Positions 44,492 through 53,790 are shown, numbered from the stretch's first letter. The stretch: 64,000 bases of DNA from Rummeliibacillus stabekisii (GCF_007988965.1 NZ_BJVD01000001.1:186001-250000), one strand, 5' to 3'. The notes: generated by a model from the letters alone, not told the origin. A program made the numbers and translations.

Positions 44492-45868
44492 TTATTTCTC
44501 GAATATTGTTCCTTTTTTGAAAGGAGAATTTTTAAATCCAAATTTCGTGATTAAGTAATAAGCAATACCAGCTACGAAGAAACCAATAATCCAAGCTAAG
44601 TCTACTTCAATAAAGGCTGCTGCTGCACCAACCAGCATTGCAATGATCGCTGCAGGGTTAAACCCTTTATATGGGCCGTTCGCATTATATAAATCCGCAA
44701 CGTCGACTTTACCTTTTCTAAAGATATGGTATTCAACCAATAGAATAGCAACGATTGGTCCTAAGAATGCTGAGTAGATTAAAACGAACATATTTAAACC
44801 TTTTGCTGAAGATTCTTGAACAAGCATCCAAGGGAATGAAACAAGTGCAAGTACCCCAGTTACAGTAACAGCTACTTTGTATTTCGCTTTTGTTAACAAT
44901 GTAATAACGTATGCAGGCGGGATAATATTAGCAACCATGTTTGTTGCAATAACACCTAACACAATGAATGCTGAAACACCGATTGTGATTGCATCATTAT
45001 TAATAATGATTGCTAATGCTTTTGAAGGGTTTGTAATACCAGTTACTGATGCAAGCATTGCACCAATTGTAATAACAAATCCATAAGCAATCACGATTGG
45101 AGAAAAGTATAAGAATCCTCGTTTCGTATCACTATAACCTGCTTTTAATTCACGAGAATAGTCAGCAGCACTTAGGAAAATCGCTGCGTAGTTACCTAAG
45201 AATACCATGATGAAACCGAAGAAATGTAGACCCCAAGAACCTTGAACATGGATCCAATTTTTCGCTACTTCAGCGCCATGTGAACGCACTAAAATGATGA
45301 ATACATACAATAATGCTACCATGATAACGACAGAAGCAAGAGTTTCTACCCATTTAATAGCATGGAAACCGAATAAAGATAGAACAATTTGCAATAATAC
45401 AAGAGCAACGAAGCAAATAGCAATATTATCAAAAGCACCATTCGTTGCAATTGTTAGGATTTCGTTTAATGCAGTACCACCAATCCAGCTTTGAATACCA
45501 TACCAGATAATCGCAGGAACGCCTCGCAATAAGGATGAAATGATTGTTCCTTTAAAACCGAATGACATTCTTAATTGTACAACATAAGGAACGCCTTCTT
45601 TGTAGCCTAGTCTGTCATTTAAGATGAAAATGGTTGAAATAATTGCGATGGCAATAATAGCTGCCGCAAATGTTTGGAACATGTTTAATGTTGCAGCACC
45701 TGCTACTACCAAACTCGCTCCCAAAGTCATATTCCCAAGGTTAACACCATCACCAATCCACATAAACATATATGAAAGTGGATTTACTGTTCTTTTGTCA
45801 GCCGTTTTCGGGTGTAGAGTTTCGTCTTCACCGCTGTGTGGCTGTACCTCATTTGTATTATTTGTCAT
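44492..45868 (-). CDS. pucI: Allantoin permease (NCS1 family)
   Basis: Sodium- or proton-coupled importer of about 458 residues and 12 membrane segments. The opening stretch MWIGDGVNLGNMTLGASLV and VPYVVQLRMSFGFKGTIISS match NCS1 transporters of the PucI/AllP group (Mhp1 relatives). GIQSWIGGTALNEI continues the substrate region. ATG 45868 is chosen because GAGAGGG lies upstream; the longer frame begins inside that site. It is last in the allB-allB-pucI operon, so import and ring opening are expressed together. Hydantoin is transported by close relatives, but context favours allantoin. Confidence 0.92.
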   Translation of the reverse strand: MTNNTNEVQPHSGEDETLHPKTADKRTVNPLSYMFMWIGDGVNLGNMTLGASLVVAGAATLNMFQTFAAAIIAIAIISTIFILNDRLGYKEGVPYVVQLRMSFGFKGTIISSLLRGVPAIIWYGIQSWIGGTALNEILTIATNGAFDNIAICFVALVLLQIVLSLFGFHAIKWVETLASVVIMVALLYVFIILVRSHGAEVAKNWIHVQGSWGLHFFGFIMVFLGNYAAIFLSAADYSRELKAGYSDTKRGFLYFSPIVIAYGFVITIGAMLASVTGITNPSKALAIIINNDAITIGVSAFIVLGVIATNMVANIIPPAYVITLLTKAKYKVAVTVTGVLALVSFPWMLVQESSAKGLNMFVLIYSAFLGPIVAILLVEYHIFRKGKVDVADLYNANGPYKGFNPAAIIAMLVGAAAAFIEVDLAWIIGFFVAGIAYYLITKFGFKNSPFKKGTIFEK

Positions 45869-45892
45869 TCTAAAATACCCTCTCATTTAACA

Positions 45893-45915
45893 CGGGCATT
45901 GCACAGCAATACCCG
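45893..45915 (-). other. Intercistronic hairpin between allB and pucI
   Basis: CGGG-ATTG pairs with CAAT-CCCG (one bulge on each side) around CACAG. No T run follows on the minus strand, so I read it as a stability or partial-attenuation element before the permease gene. Confidence 0.5.
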
Positions 45916-45944
45916 CGCCCATTTCACTTTTTTAATTTAAGGAA

Positions 45945-47300
45945 TTATTTTTGAGCAGCCATCAATTTTCCGATTGGCTCCCCGACAATACCTTCATTTA
46001 AGTCGAACACAACGTTACCGCGTACAATTGTTTTAGTGACACGACAATCAATTTGTCTGCCTTCATAGGCACTAAATTTGTTTTTATAGTAAAGATCTTC
46101 TCTTTTCACTACATAAGATTGGTTAGGGTCAACAAAAATAATATCCGCATCTTTACCGACAGCGATTTCACCTTTGTTTGGCAAGTTAAAGCGTTCAGAT
46201 GGATGCGTCGCAATTAAGTCAACAAACTTGTTAACTGGTAAACCGCGTTGTTTTACAGCTAAGTCAAACATCAAATCGACATTATTTTGAACACCACTAA
46301 TACCGCCCCATGCTTCAAATATATTGCCTTGTTTTAAGTTTTCAGTACAAGGAGAGTGGTCAGATGTAATCCAGTTAATATTGCCTTTCATTAGCTCATC
46401 CCAAAGTCTTTCTTGGTCTTTTGCTTTTCTTAGTGGCGGCTGACATTTTGCACGTGGCCCAATTTCTTCCACTTGTTCAGCAGTAATAGCCAAATAATGA
46501 GGACAAGTTTCTAGTGTTACGTCCACACCTTCTTGTTGCGCTTTTACGATAACTTGTACTGCTTCAGATGTACTAATATGCACAAGGTGAAGTTTACAAC
46601 CTGTCTCTTTGGCAAAAAGGATTGCACGGGAAACTGCTTCTACCTCAGTAAAGATAGGACGTGATTCCACGTAATCCATTGCAGTAGTACGGCCTTCTCT
46701 TACCATGTCTTCAGCAAGTTTTTTTGTTACAGATGGGTTTTCTGCATGTATGCAAAGCAGTTGGTCTAACTCAGCCAATTTTTGCATTCCTTTATACAAT
46801 GTATAATCATCTACATTTGTAAAGTCACCAGGAATATCACTCGTTATGTCAGATAAGAAACATTTAAATGCAAGTACTCCAGCTGCATCTAATTCTTCCA
46901 ACTTGTCCAAGTTATCAGGAACAAGACCTCCATAAAACGCATAATCCACATAGTTTTGTGTTTTGGCTGCTTCCAGTTTAAGATCTAATGCTTCTTTATT
47001 AATTGTAGCAGGAAGAGCGTTTAACGGCATTTCTACATAACTTGTAGTACCACCGGCTGCCATTGATTTAGAGCCTGTTTCAAAACCTTCCCATTCTGTA
47101 CGTCCTGGTTCACTGATATGCACATGCGTATCAATCATACCTGGCATTACAAATTGACCTGCTGCATCAATCACTTCTTTAGCATCTTCAGTGATATGTT
47201 CTGCAATGCAAGAAATTTTTTCATCTTTGACTCCAATATCTACTTTGCGAACGCCATCATGAAAAACAACGTTACCGCCTTTTATTAATAAATCAAACAT
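45945..47300 (-). CDS. allB: Allantoinase, copy in second position
   Basis: Cyclic amidohydrolase opening allantoin to allantoate, 451 residues. Metal-binding stretches are IDTHVHISEPGRTEWEGFE, AFKCFLSD (carbamylated lysine), LCIHAENPS, HLVHIST and ITSDHSPCTENL with the catalytic aspartate. GGISGVQNNVDLMFD and HPSERFNLPNKGEIAVGKDADI finish the fold. It lies 35 bases after the other allantoinase gene. It has HISEPGR where the neighbour and most allantoinases I recall have HFNEPGR or HFNDPGR, a small sign that specificity may have shifted. Dihydropyrimidinase or hydantoinase action is an alternative. Confidence 0.87.
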   Translation of the reverse strand: MFDLLIKGGNVVFHDGVRKVDIGVKDEKISCIAEHITEDAKEVIDAAGQFVMPGMIDTHVHISEPGRTEWEGFETGSKSMAAGGTTSYVEMPLNALPATINKEALDLKLEAAKTQNYVDYAFYGGLVPDNLDKLEELDAAGVLAFKCFLSDITSDIPGDFTNVDDYTLYKGMQKLAELDQLLCIHAENPSVTKKLAEDMVREGRTTAMDYVESRPIFTEVEAVSRAILFAKETGCKLHLVHISTSEAVQVIVKAQQEGVDVTLETCPHYLAITAEQVEEIGPRAKCQPPLRKAKDQERLWDELMKGNINWITSDHSPCTENLKQGNIFEAWGGISGVQNNVDLMFDLAVKQRGLPVNKFVDLIATHPSERFNLPNKGEIAVGKDADIIFVDPNQSYVVKREDLYYKNKFSAYEGRQIDCRVTKTIVRGNVVFDLNEGIVGEPIGKLMAAQK

Positions 47301-47335
47301 ACTTTAAGTACTCCTCTCTCGAATAAAGAATAAGC

Positions 47336-48676
47336 TTATTGCACTTTATCGACTATAATTTTGCCGTTTTCAAAGACAACTTCGCCATTTACCAATGTGT
47401 TTTTAACTTTCCCTTTGAAAGTCATGCCCACATATGGAGAGTGTTTGTGGCGATAGTATAAATCTTCATTATGAAGGGTAAAGCTTTCATTTAAATCAAC
47501 AATTGCCAAATCAGCATCATAGCCTGAAGCTATTTTACCTTTTGTAGAAAGTCCAAAACGTTTCGCTGGGTTTTCAGCTGTTAGTTTTACGATTTTTTCT
47601 AATGGCAGATTGCGTTTATAGTACCCTTCTGTAAGCAAAATATTCAGTGTTGATTGTGCACCTGAGATTCCGCCCCAGCCTTCAAAGAAATTATCTGTAA
47701 TAGTTTTCATAGAAGCTGGTGCTGGAGAATGGTCTGAACCAATGACATCAATTTCGCCATTAGCTAGTGCAGCCCATAACTCTTCCACTTCATCTTCATC
47801 GCGTAAAGGAGGAGCACATTTTGCTAAGCCGCCTTTTTCTTCTAAATCTTTTACTGTTAATGCAAGATAGTGAGGACATGTTTCAACGGTTACATTCACG
47901 CCTCTTTGTTTTGCTTCTTCAATGATTTTTACAACTTTACGGCTGCTCGCATGTACTACATGTAGTTTACAACCTGTCGCTTCTGAATAAGAAATAATTC
48001 TTCTAACTGCTTCAATTTCAGAAATGATAGGTCTAGACTCTACATAGTCTCTTGCAGAAGTTTTACCTTGACTAATTTTTTCTTCAGCAAGCTGCTCACA
48101 AATGACAGTGCTTTCAGCATGCACAGCAAGAATAGAACCGAATGAAGCAATTTCTTTCATTCCTTTAAAAATGGTTTCATCATCACTGTGATTAAAGTCA
48201 GCAATGCCGCTTGGAGACATGAAAGCTTTAAAACCGATAACACCATTGTCATGCAATCCTTTTAAATCTTTAATATTTTCAGGGACTAGACCACCCCAAA
48301 AACGAGGATTAACAACAGCTTTTTGATCAGCAAGCGCTTTTTTCAAAGCTAAGTTTTCAGCGTTAATTGTCGGAGGAGTACTATTTAACGGCATATCGAA
48401 AAATGTTGTTGCGCCACCTGCAGCTAAACTCTTGCTACCTGTCTCTAAACCTTCCCACTCAGCTCTACCTGGTTCATTAAAGTGAACATGTGAGTCTATT
48501 AAACCCGGAAAGACATGAAGACCTTCTGCGTTAATTTCTTTAAGGGCATCTCCGTCAATTTTTCTTCCGTATGCCACTTCTTGAATTTTTCCGTCCTTAA
48601 TCGCTATATCTCCTAGCTGAACAGAATCAGCACTTACTATATTGCCGTTTCGTATAATCAAATCATATGAAGTCAT
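47336..48676 (-). CDS. allB: Allantoinase, copy in first position
   Basis: Cyclic amidohydrolase of about 446 residues. IDSHVHFNEPGRAEWEGLE, GFKAFMSP (carbamylated lysine), LAVHAEST, KLHVVHASS and GSDHSPAP give the full binuclear metal site, and DMPLNSTPPTIN is typical of AllB/PucH. ATG 48676 is chosen because GAGGAG lies ten bases upstream; the longer frame starts before that site. It heads the allB-allB-pucI operon behind a promoter with a palindromic site. Of the two copies this is the more orthodox allantoinase. Confidence 0.92.
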   Translation of the reverse strand: MTSYDLIIRNGNIVSADSVQLGDIAIKDGKIQEVAYGRKIDGDALKEINAEGLHVFPGLIDSHVHFNEPGRAEWEGLETGSKSLAAGGATTFFDMPLNSTPPTINAENLALKKALADQKAVVNPRFWGGLVPENIKDLKGLHDNGVIGFKAFMSPSGIADFNHSDDETIFKGMKEIASFGSILAVHAESTVICEQLAEEKISQGKTSARDYVESRPIISEIEAVRRIISYSEATGCKLHVVHASSRKVVKIIEEAKQRGVNVTVETCPHYLALTVKDLEEKGGLAKCAPPLRDEDEVEELWAALANGEIDVIGSDHSPAPASMKTITDNFFEGWGGISGAQSTLNILLTEGYYKRNLPLEKIVKLTAENPAKRFGLSTKGKIASGYDADLAIVDLNESFTLHNEDLYYRHKHSPYVGMTFKGKVKNTLVNGEVVFENGKIIVDKVQ

Positions 48677-48925
48677 AATTCCTTCTCCTCTCAATGTCTG
48701 TTTTGACTATTTCTAATATAGTTTGCATGGCTTAGCTAGTTTAATACGCAAACACTTATTATTCAAGCAGCGTATAAAGAGGCAAAGTCTTTACTAATAT
48801 TCTTGAAATGTTCAAAGATTCGTCGTAAAAACGCTCGAATTTTGTCATATACTAGATACATAGATTATTATAATCATTTTGTATAAGTTGGTCGTTAGAC
48901 ACTTTAAACAAATTACACAATAGCT

Positions 48926-48954
48926 AGTGTACATTTTTTCTAATAGATTTTCAA
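48926..48954 (-). promoter_or_regulatory. allB: Likely promoter of allB-allB-pucI
   Basis: TTGAAA (48949-48954) and TACACT (48926-48931) are 17 bases apart on the minus strand. The leader would be about 240 bases long. Other weaker promoters may exist in this 470-base AT-rich gap. Confidence 0.55.
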
Positions 48955-48956
48955 TT

Positions 48957-48975
48957 TTTGTTCACTTTGAACAAA
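48957..48975. promoter_or_regulatory. 19-bp palindrome directly upstream of the allB -35 box
   Basis: TTTGTTCACTTTGAACAAA has perfect eight-base arms around CTT. It ends two bases before the putative -35, the usual place for an activator that touches RNA polymerase. A degenerate second copy (AATTTGTTTAAAGTGTC on the minus strand) lies around 48896-48912. The binding protein could be one of the two PucR proteins, but the site does not resemble the published B. subtilis PucR box. Confidence 0.55.
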
Positions 48976-49084
48976 TCGTTTATTTACAATAACTATCTTA
49001 AAGTAATATTTATTTTTGTTTTGTTTACCCGTTTTTGCTAAATTTTACTTAATAAAAACCAAAATATTCTATTCTTTGTATAAT

Positions 49085-49119
49085 AAAAGCCTCCAATTCT
49101 AAAAGAATTGGAGGCTTTA
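49085..49119 (-). terminator. Terminator of cstA-ybdD
   Basis: AAAGCCTCCAATTC/GAATTGGAGGCTTT stem with A/T flanks, about 30 bases past the small gene. Confidence 0.9.
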
Positions 49120-49146
49120 TAAATTTCTATTTATATAGTTGAATGC

Positions 49147-49350
49147 CTAGCAGCAACGTGAAACTTTACCATCTTTCCCATTGTAACGTTCTTCCTGCGC
49201 TTCGCAGAAAAACTCCTTCCTGCTTTTTATTTGCTGATCTGGATTTGCTTCTTTCATATGTTTTACATATGTTTCATAGCTCGGAACTCCAACTAATAGC
49301 GAGATAAATTGACTTCGTTGTTCTAGAACCTTTTTTAAAATAGTTAGCAT
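49147..49350 (-). CDS. ybdD: YbdD/YjiX-family small protein
   Basis: A 67-residue protein of the YbdD/YjiX (DUF466) family, which nearly always follows cstA. YETYVKHMKEANPDQQIKSR carries the typical core, and FFCEAQEERYNG and a final RCC follow. AGGAGG lies before the ATG, and the gene begins 18 bases after cstA. In E. coli such partners (YjiX with BtsT, YbdD with CstA) belong to pyruvate or peptide uptake. The biochemical role is unknown. Confidence 0.85.
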   Translation of the reverse strand: MLTILKKVLEQRSQFISLLVGVPSYETYVKHMKEANPDQQIKSRKEFFCEAQEERYNGKDGKVSRCC

Positions 49351-49368
49351 ATTAGCTCCTCCTATCCT

Positions 49369-51420
49369 TTATGCACTTCGTTTATAGACGGTTTCATGAA
49401 GCGTTACTTTTTTATTACCTAATACTTTGAACCAAATTCGTAGAGCGGAAATAAAGACAGTAATCACGACAATCATAAAGATGGCACAAAGAGCTGCATC
49501 TACATAATCATTGACTAAAACTTGACGCATTTGAGCTATAGTAGCTGCAGGTGCCAATACTTCCCCTTTATCAAGCGCATTTTGAAATACTTTCGCATGT
49601 GATAAGAAACCGATTTTAGGGTTGTCATGAAACAGTTTTTGCCACCCCGCTGTCATTGTTACAACTAACAATAGAGTGGTTGGTAGCAATGTGACCCATG
49701 TGTAAACTTTTTTCCCCATTTTAAAGAGAATAGTTGTTCCCAAGACGAGCGCAATCCCCGCGAGCATTTGGTTGGCGATACCAAATAACGGCCAAAGTGT
49801 ATTAATTCCACCTAATGGGTCTACAACACCCTGATAGAGGAAATACCCCCACCCTGCAACACATAGTGCCGTAGCAATAATGTTCGGTATCCAGGCATCT
49901 GTCTTTGCGAATGGTTTATAGAAATTACCTATTAAATCTTGAATGATAAAACGGCCAACCCTAGTACCCGCATCGATAGTCGTCATAATAAACAACGCTT
50001 CAAAAAGAATGGCAAAGTGATACCAGAAAGCCATCATAGTCGTTCCGCCAATTACTTTCGAGAATATGACTGCCATTCCGATTGCTAATGTAGGAGCTCC
50101 ACCCGTTCTTGAAAGAATAGAAGCTTCACCTACCTGATCGGCAAGCCTTGTTAAATCATCAGGAGTCAATTTAAAACCCCAATCACTTATTGTAGCAGCT
50201 ACAGTAACAGCATCAGTACCAATTGCAGCTGCAGGGCTGTTAATAGCAAAATAGATGCCTGGTGTAAGAACACATGCTGCAATCATGGCCATCACAGCTA
50301 CAAAGGATTCAGTAAGCATAGCACCATAGCCGATCGCTCTCGCATGTGACTCACGTTCAATCATTTTTGGAGTAGTACCTGATGAAACTAATGCATGGAA
50401 CCCTGATACCGATCCACAAGCTATAGTAATAAATAGGAATGGGAAAAGGTTACCCGAAAAGACAGGACCAGTACCATCAATAAATTTGGTTACTGCAGGC
50501 ATTTCTAATGAAGGAGCTACAATTAATATGCCTAGCGCCAAGCCGGCAATAGTTCCTACTTTTAAAAACGTACTTAAATAATCACGCGGAGCCAGCAAAA
50601 GCCAAACCGGCAATACAGAAGCAATAAAACCATAAGCGATCATCATAAGAGCAATTGTTTCGCCTTTAAAGGTAAACATTTGCGCTAACGTTTCATGTTC
50701 TGATACATATTGTCCGAAATAAAGAGATAATATTAATAGAATAATACCGATGATTGAACCTTCGCCCACTCTTCCCGGACGGATATACCTCATATAGATC
50801 CCCATTAAAATAGCAATAGGAATCGTTGCTGCGATGGTGAACATACCCCAAGGGCTACCCGCTAAAGCCTTAACAACGACTAGAGCCAATACAGCTAATA
50901 ATATGACCATAATGCCTAAAATTCCTACCATTGCAATAATGCCTGTTACTTTGCCAATTTCATCTTTAATCATTTCACCTAACGATTTTCCGTTGCGTCG
51001 CATTGATCCGAATAGAATAATAAAATCTTGAACTGCTCCAGCCACCACAACGCCTACCACAATCCAAAGTGTTCCAGGCAAATAGCCCATTTGTGCAGCT
51101 AAAATTGGCCCAACAAGCGGACCCGCTCCTGCAATAGCCGCAAAATGATGTCCAAATAAAACCCATTTATTCGTAGGAACATAGTCTTTTCCATCATTGT
51201 TCACTACTGCTGGCGTTTGTCTAGAATCATCGAGCTGAAAAACCTTATTCGCTATAAATTTACTGTAAAAACGATAGGCAATAGCATAAACGCAAAGAGC
51301 TGCGGTCAAAATCCATATTGCATTGATACTTTCACCACGTTTTAAAGCAACATAACCAAAACTTATTGCCCCAATAGCAGAAATTACTCCCCATAATAAG
51401 ATGGATCTTAATGCTTTCAA
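49369..51420 (-). CDS. cstA: Carbon starvation protein A, pyruvate/peptide transporter
   Basis: A 683-residue permease with about 16-18 membrane segments. GHHFAAIAGAGPLVGPILAAQ, TKFIDGTGPVFSGNLFPFLF, ACGSVSGFHALVSSGTTPKM, and TMMAFWYHFAILFEALF with TTIDAGTRVGRF are all CstA hallmarks. It starts at TTG 51420 behind AGGGGG. Members import pyruvate (BtsT) or have been linked to peptide use in starvation (CstA). Neither role can be picked from sequence. It forms a two-gene unit with ybdD. Confidence 0.93.
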   Translation of the reverse strand: MKALRSILLWGVISAIGAISFGYVALKRGESINAIWILTAALCVYAIAYRFYSKFIANKVFQLDDSRQTPAVVNNDGKDYVPTNKWVLFGHHFAAIAGAGPLVGPILAAQMGYLPGTLWIVVGVVVAGAVQDFIILFGSMRRNGKSLGEMIKDEIGKVTGIIAMVGILGIMVILLAVLALVVVKALAGSPWGMFTIAATIPIAILMGIYMRYIRPGRVGEGSIIGIILLILSLYFGQYVSEHETLAQMFTFKGETIALMMIAYGFIASVLPVWLLLAPRDYLSTFLKVGTIAGLALGILIVAPSLEMPAVTKFIDGTGPVFSGNLFPFLFITIACGSVSGFHALVSSGTTPKMIERESHARAIGYGAMLTESFVAVMAMIAACVLTPGIYFAINSPAAAIGTDAVTVAATISDWGFKLTPDDLTRLADQVGEASILSRTGGAPTLAIGMAVIFSKVIGGTTMMAFWYHFAILFEALFIMTTIDAGTRVGRFIIQDLIGNFYKPFAKTDAWIPNIIATALCVAGWGYFLYQGVVDPLGGINTLWPLFGIANQMLAGIALVLGTTILFKMGKKVYTWVTLLPTTLLLVVTMTAGWQKLFHDNPKIGFLSHAKVFQNALDKGEVLAPAATIAQMRQVLVNDYVDAALCAIFMIVVITVFISALRIWFKVLGNKKVTLHETVYKRSA

Positions 51421-51600
51421 TTTTCCTGCCCCCTTATGATTCTAATTCTGTATAAATCTCTTTTTCTCTCCTCCTGACAAAAGATTAATATACAGTTTAT
51501 GCTGAATTATATAATAATATAATCTGGAAAACAAAATAATTTTAATGTTTATATATATAAAGAAGAAACTCGACAATTTTAAAAGTATTTCTCCAAAATA

Positions 51601-51628
51601 AAAGGCCTTAATCTTTCAGATTAAGGCC
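51601..51628 (-). terminator. Terminator of the psu operon
   Basis: GGCCTTAATC/GATTAAGGCC perfect stem followed on the minus strand by TTTTATTTT, about 40 bases past psuG. Confidence 0.9.
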
Positions 51629-51665
51629 ACTCATTTTCTATTCTATTTATCTAATTTGTTAATAC

Positions 51666-52577
51666 TTAAAGTTGATTGTAGTTGACAGCTAGTTTTGCAC
51701 CAATCACTGCATTATTTTTCACTAATGCAATGTTGGCATCAAGACTTTTACCTTTTGTTAGTTCTTTTACCTTTCCTAATAAGAAAGGAGTTACATTTTT
51801 ACCCGTAATTTGTTTTTCTTCTGCTTCTTTTAATGCAGATTCAATCACTTCATTAATTACAGATTCGTCCATTGCATACTCTTCAGGAATTGGATTGGCA
51901 ATAACAGCTCCGCCTTTAAGGCCTAAATCCCATTTCACTTTTAATGTTGAAGCAATTGTCTCTACATCTTCTGCTTTAAAGTTGACGGGGAATTCGCTTT
52001 TGCGTGTATAGAAAGCTGGTAGTACGTCCGTGTTATAACCGATTACCGGTACACCTTTTGTTTCAAGATATTCCATAGTTAATCCTAAGTCTAGAATAGA
52101 TTTAGCTCCAGCACAAACTACTGCCACATTTGTTTGACCCAATTCCTCTAAATCTGCTGAAATATCCATGGTGTTTTCAGCACCTCTATGAGCACCGCCA
52201 ATACCACCCGTAACAAATATATTGATTCCAGCTGCTTCTGCACAAATCATTGTTGCAGCTACAGTAGTTGCTCCAAGTTTTTTTGTAGCAAGCAAATAAG
52301 CTAAATCACGACGTGACGCTTTCGCTACATCTGAGCTCTTGCCGAACATTTCTAATTCCTCATCTGATAGGCCAATTTTTATTTTTCCATCCACTATAGC
52401 AATTGTTGCTGGGACTGCCCCATTATCACGGATTATTTGCTCTACTTCACGAGCTGTTTTTACATTCTGCGGATAAGGCATGCCATGAGAGATAATGGTT
52501 GACTCTAAAGCCACTACTGGTTTCCCTTGTTCTTTTGCTGCGCGTACTTCCTCAGATAAAGTGATGTATTCATTCAT
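51666..52577 (-). CDS. psuG: Pseudouridine-5'-phosphate glycosidase
   Basis: Splits the C-glycosidic bond of pseudouridine 5'-phosphate into uracil and ribose 5-phosphate. The 303 residues carry [16 protein letters not shown] near the N-terminus, [20 protein letters not shown] (active-site and manganese region) and [13 protein letters not shown]. The length and motifs match E. coli PsuG/YeiN. The start overlaps the kinase stop by four bases, and the kinase provides the phosphorylated substrate. Uracil formed here joins the pool that codBA also feeds. Confidence 0.95.
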   Translation of the reverse strand: MNEYITLSEEVRAAKEQGKPVVALESTIISHGMPYPQNVKTAREVEQIIRDNGAVPATIAIVDGKIKIGLSDEELEMFGKSSDVAKASRRDLAYLLATKKLGATTVAATMICAEAAGINIFVTGGIGGAHRGAENTMDISADLEELGQTNVAVVCAGAKSILDLGLTMEYLETKGVPVIGYNTDVLPAFYTRKSEFPVNFKAEDVETIASTLKVKWDLGLKGGAVIANPIPEEYAMDESVINEVIESALKEAEEKQITGKNVTPFLLGKVKELTKGKSLDANIALVKNNAVIGAKLAVNYNQL

Positions 52578-53683
52578 GATAATTCCTCCATGTCTTTTTG
52601 TAATTGTATTGGGGATAAATTTTGTCTAACCGTATATGGAGATGCTAATGTTTTTGAAGCATTCACACTTGCAGCTCTAGCTATTTCGGTTAAAGGTTTT
52701 CCTTCTAGCCAAGAGTAAATTACAGCAGATGAAAACGCATCTCCCGCTCCTGTTACATCAGCAATTTCATCGACTGGGATGGGTGGGATATGTAGGATTC
52801 CTTCATTTCTATTACCTATCATAGACCCCTCTTTGCCATTTGTGATGACTACATTAGCAATACCTAAATCTAGCCACTTTTCAACAGCCTTTTTCCAATC
52901 TTCATTTGTTTTAATTTCAGTATTAAAGTAAGTTTCCGATTCATCTCGGTTGGTAATTATCCATGATACCCCTGCCAAATCATCTGGCAAGCGAATCATT
53001 TTCGGAGATGAAACAGGAATTATTACAATTGGCAAGTTATGACTTTTAGCAAAGCTGCACAAAAATTGGATGGTTTCCTTAGGGCAATTCAAATCTGCCA
53101 CAATGCATTTGGATTGACTTAATAAAGCTTCATTTTTCAACAGCAAATCAGGCGTGATAGCTTCATATACTTCCATATCTGCAAGGGCTATTATTAATTC
53201 ACCCTGTGCATCCAAAACAGCAGTATAAGAACCTGTTGCCTTTTCAGGGAATTTAGCTACTGTATCAAGCTTCATATAAAGAGATGATGCGTCTTCAATG
53301 AATGACCAATCCATATCAAGACCACTTGCAGATAACAGCGACACATCACAACCAAGTCTTCCTAAATTCTCTGCAATATTACGGGCTACTCCTCCAGCAT
53401 TTTGGGTAGTGTAACTTGGATTCGAAGTGCCTAGTTGAGCGCTATCTTTGATATGAAATTTACGATCAATATTGGCTCCGCCAACACATATGATTTGTTC
53501 GGATTCACTTAAAATATAGGCCCTACCCAAAATATTACCTCGTTTAGTTAAACCAGAAATCATATTAGCAATTGATGGACGCGATAAGCCTAACATCTCT
53601 GCAAGCTCTTGCTGCGACACATAAGGATTCTTGCGTATTGCATTCAAAATCAACTGCTCTTTATCAGTTATTTTTTCAGGCAT
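52574..53683 (-). CDS. psuK: Pseudouridine kinase (PfkB family) with N-terminal winged helix
   Basis: A 369-residue fusion. Residues about 5-55 form a MarR/Lrp-like winged helix ([20 protein letters not shown] is the helix-turn-helix). Residues about 65-360 form a ribokinase-type sugar kinase with [24 protein letters not shown] and the catalytic [15 protein letters not shown] 53683 is chosen because AAAGGTG lies seven bases upstream; the longer frame starts within that site. Coupling to psuG makes pseudouridine the likely substrate. The DNA-binding domain may let the kinase control its own operon through the tandem repeats just upstream. Kinases with such N-terminal domains are known in the YeiC-type group. 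Confidence 0.9.
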   Translation of the reverse strand: MPEKITDKEQLILNAIRKNPYVSQQELAEMLGLSRPSIANMISGLTKRGNILGRAYILSESEQIICVGGANIDRKFHIKDSAQLGTSNPSYTTQNAGGVARNIAENLGRLGCDVSLLSASGLDMDWSFIEDASSLYMKLDTVAKFPEKATGSYTAVLDAQGELIIALADMEVYEAITPDLLLKNEALLSQSKCIVADLNCPKETIQFLCSFAKSHNLPIVIIPVSSPKMIRLPDDLAGVSWIITNRDESETYFNTEIKTNEDWKKAVEKWLDLGIANVVITNGKEGSMIGNRNEGILHIPPIPVDEIADVTGAGDAFSSAVIYSWLEGKPLTEIARAASVNASKTLASPYTVRQNLSPIQLQKDMEELS

Positions 53684-53696
53684 CTTATCACCTTTC

Positions 53697-53728
53697 AAAC
53701 ATTTGTTTATTAACCAAACATTTGTTTA
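53697..53728. promoter_or_regulatory. Tandem 13-base repeats in the psu promoter
   Basis: AAACATTTGTTTA occurs twice (53697-53709 and 53716-53728), 19 bases from start to start, about two helical turns. One copy abuts the -10 box, the other overlaps the transcript start and ribosome site. A protein bound here would block transcription. Each copy is itself nearly palindromic. Confidence 0.7.
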
Positions 53729-53757
53729 ATCATAATATGTTTTCTATCTGTTGTCAA
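53729..53757 (-). promoter_or_regulatory. psuK: Strong sigma-A promoter of the psu operon
   Basis: TTGACA (53752-53757) and TATGAT (53729-53734), 17 bases apart on the minus strand. This is close to consensus. Confidence 0.85.
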
Positions 53758-53790
53758 TAAAAATATGAAAGCCTTTTCATTTTAATCAAC

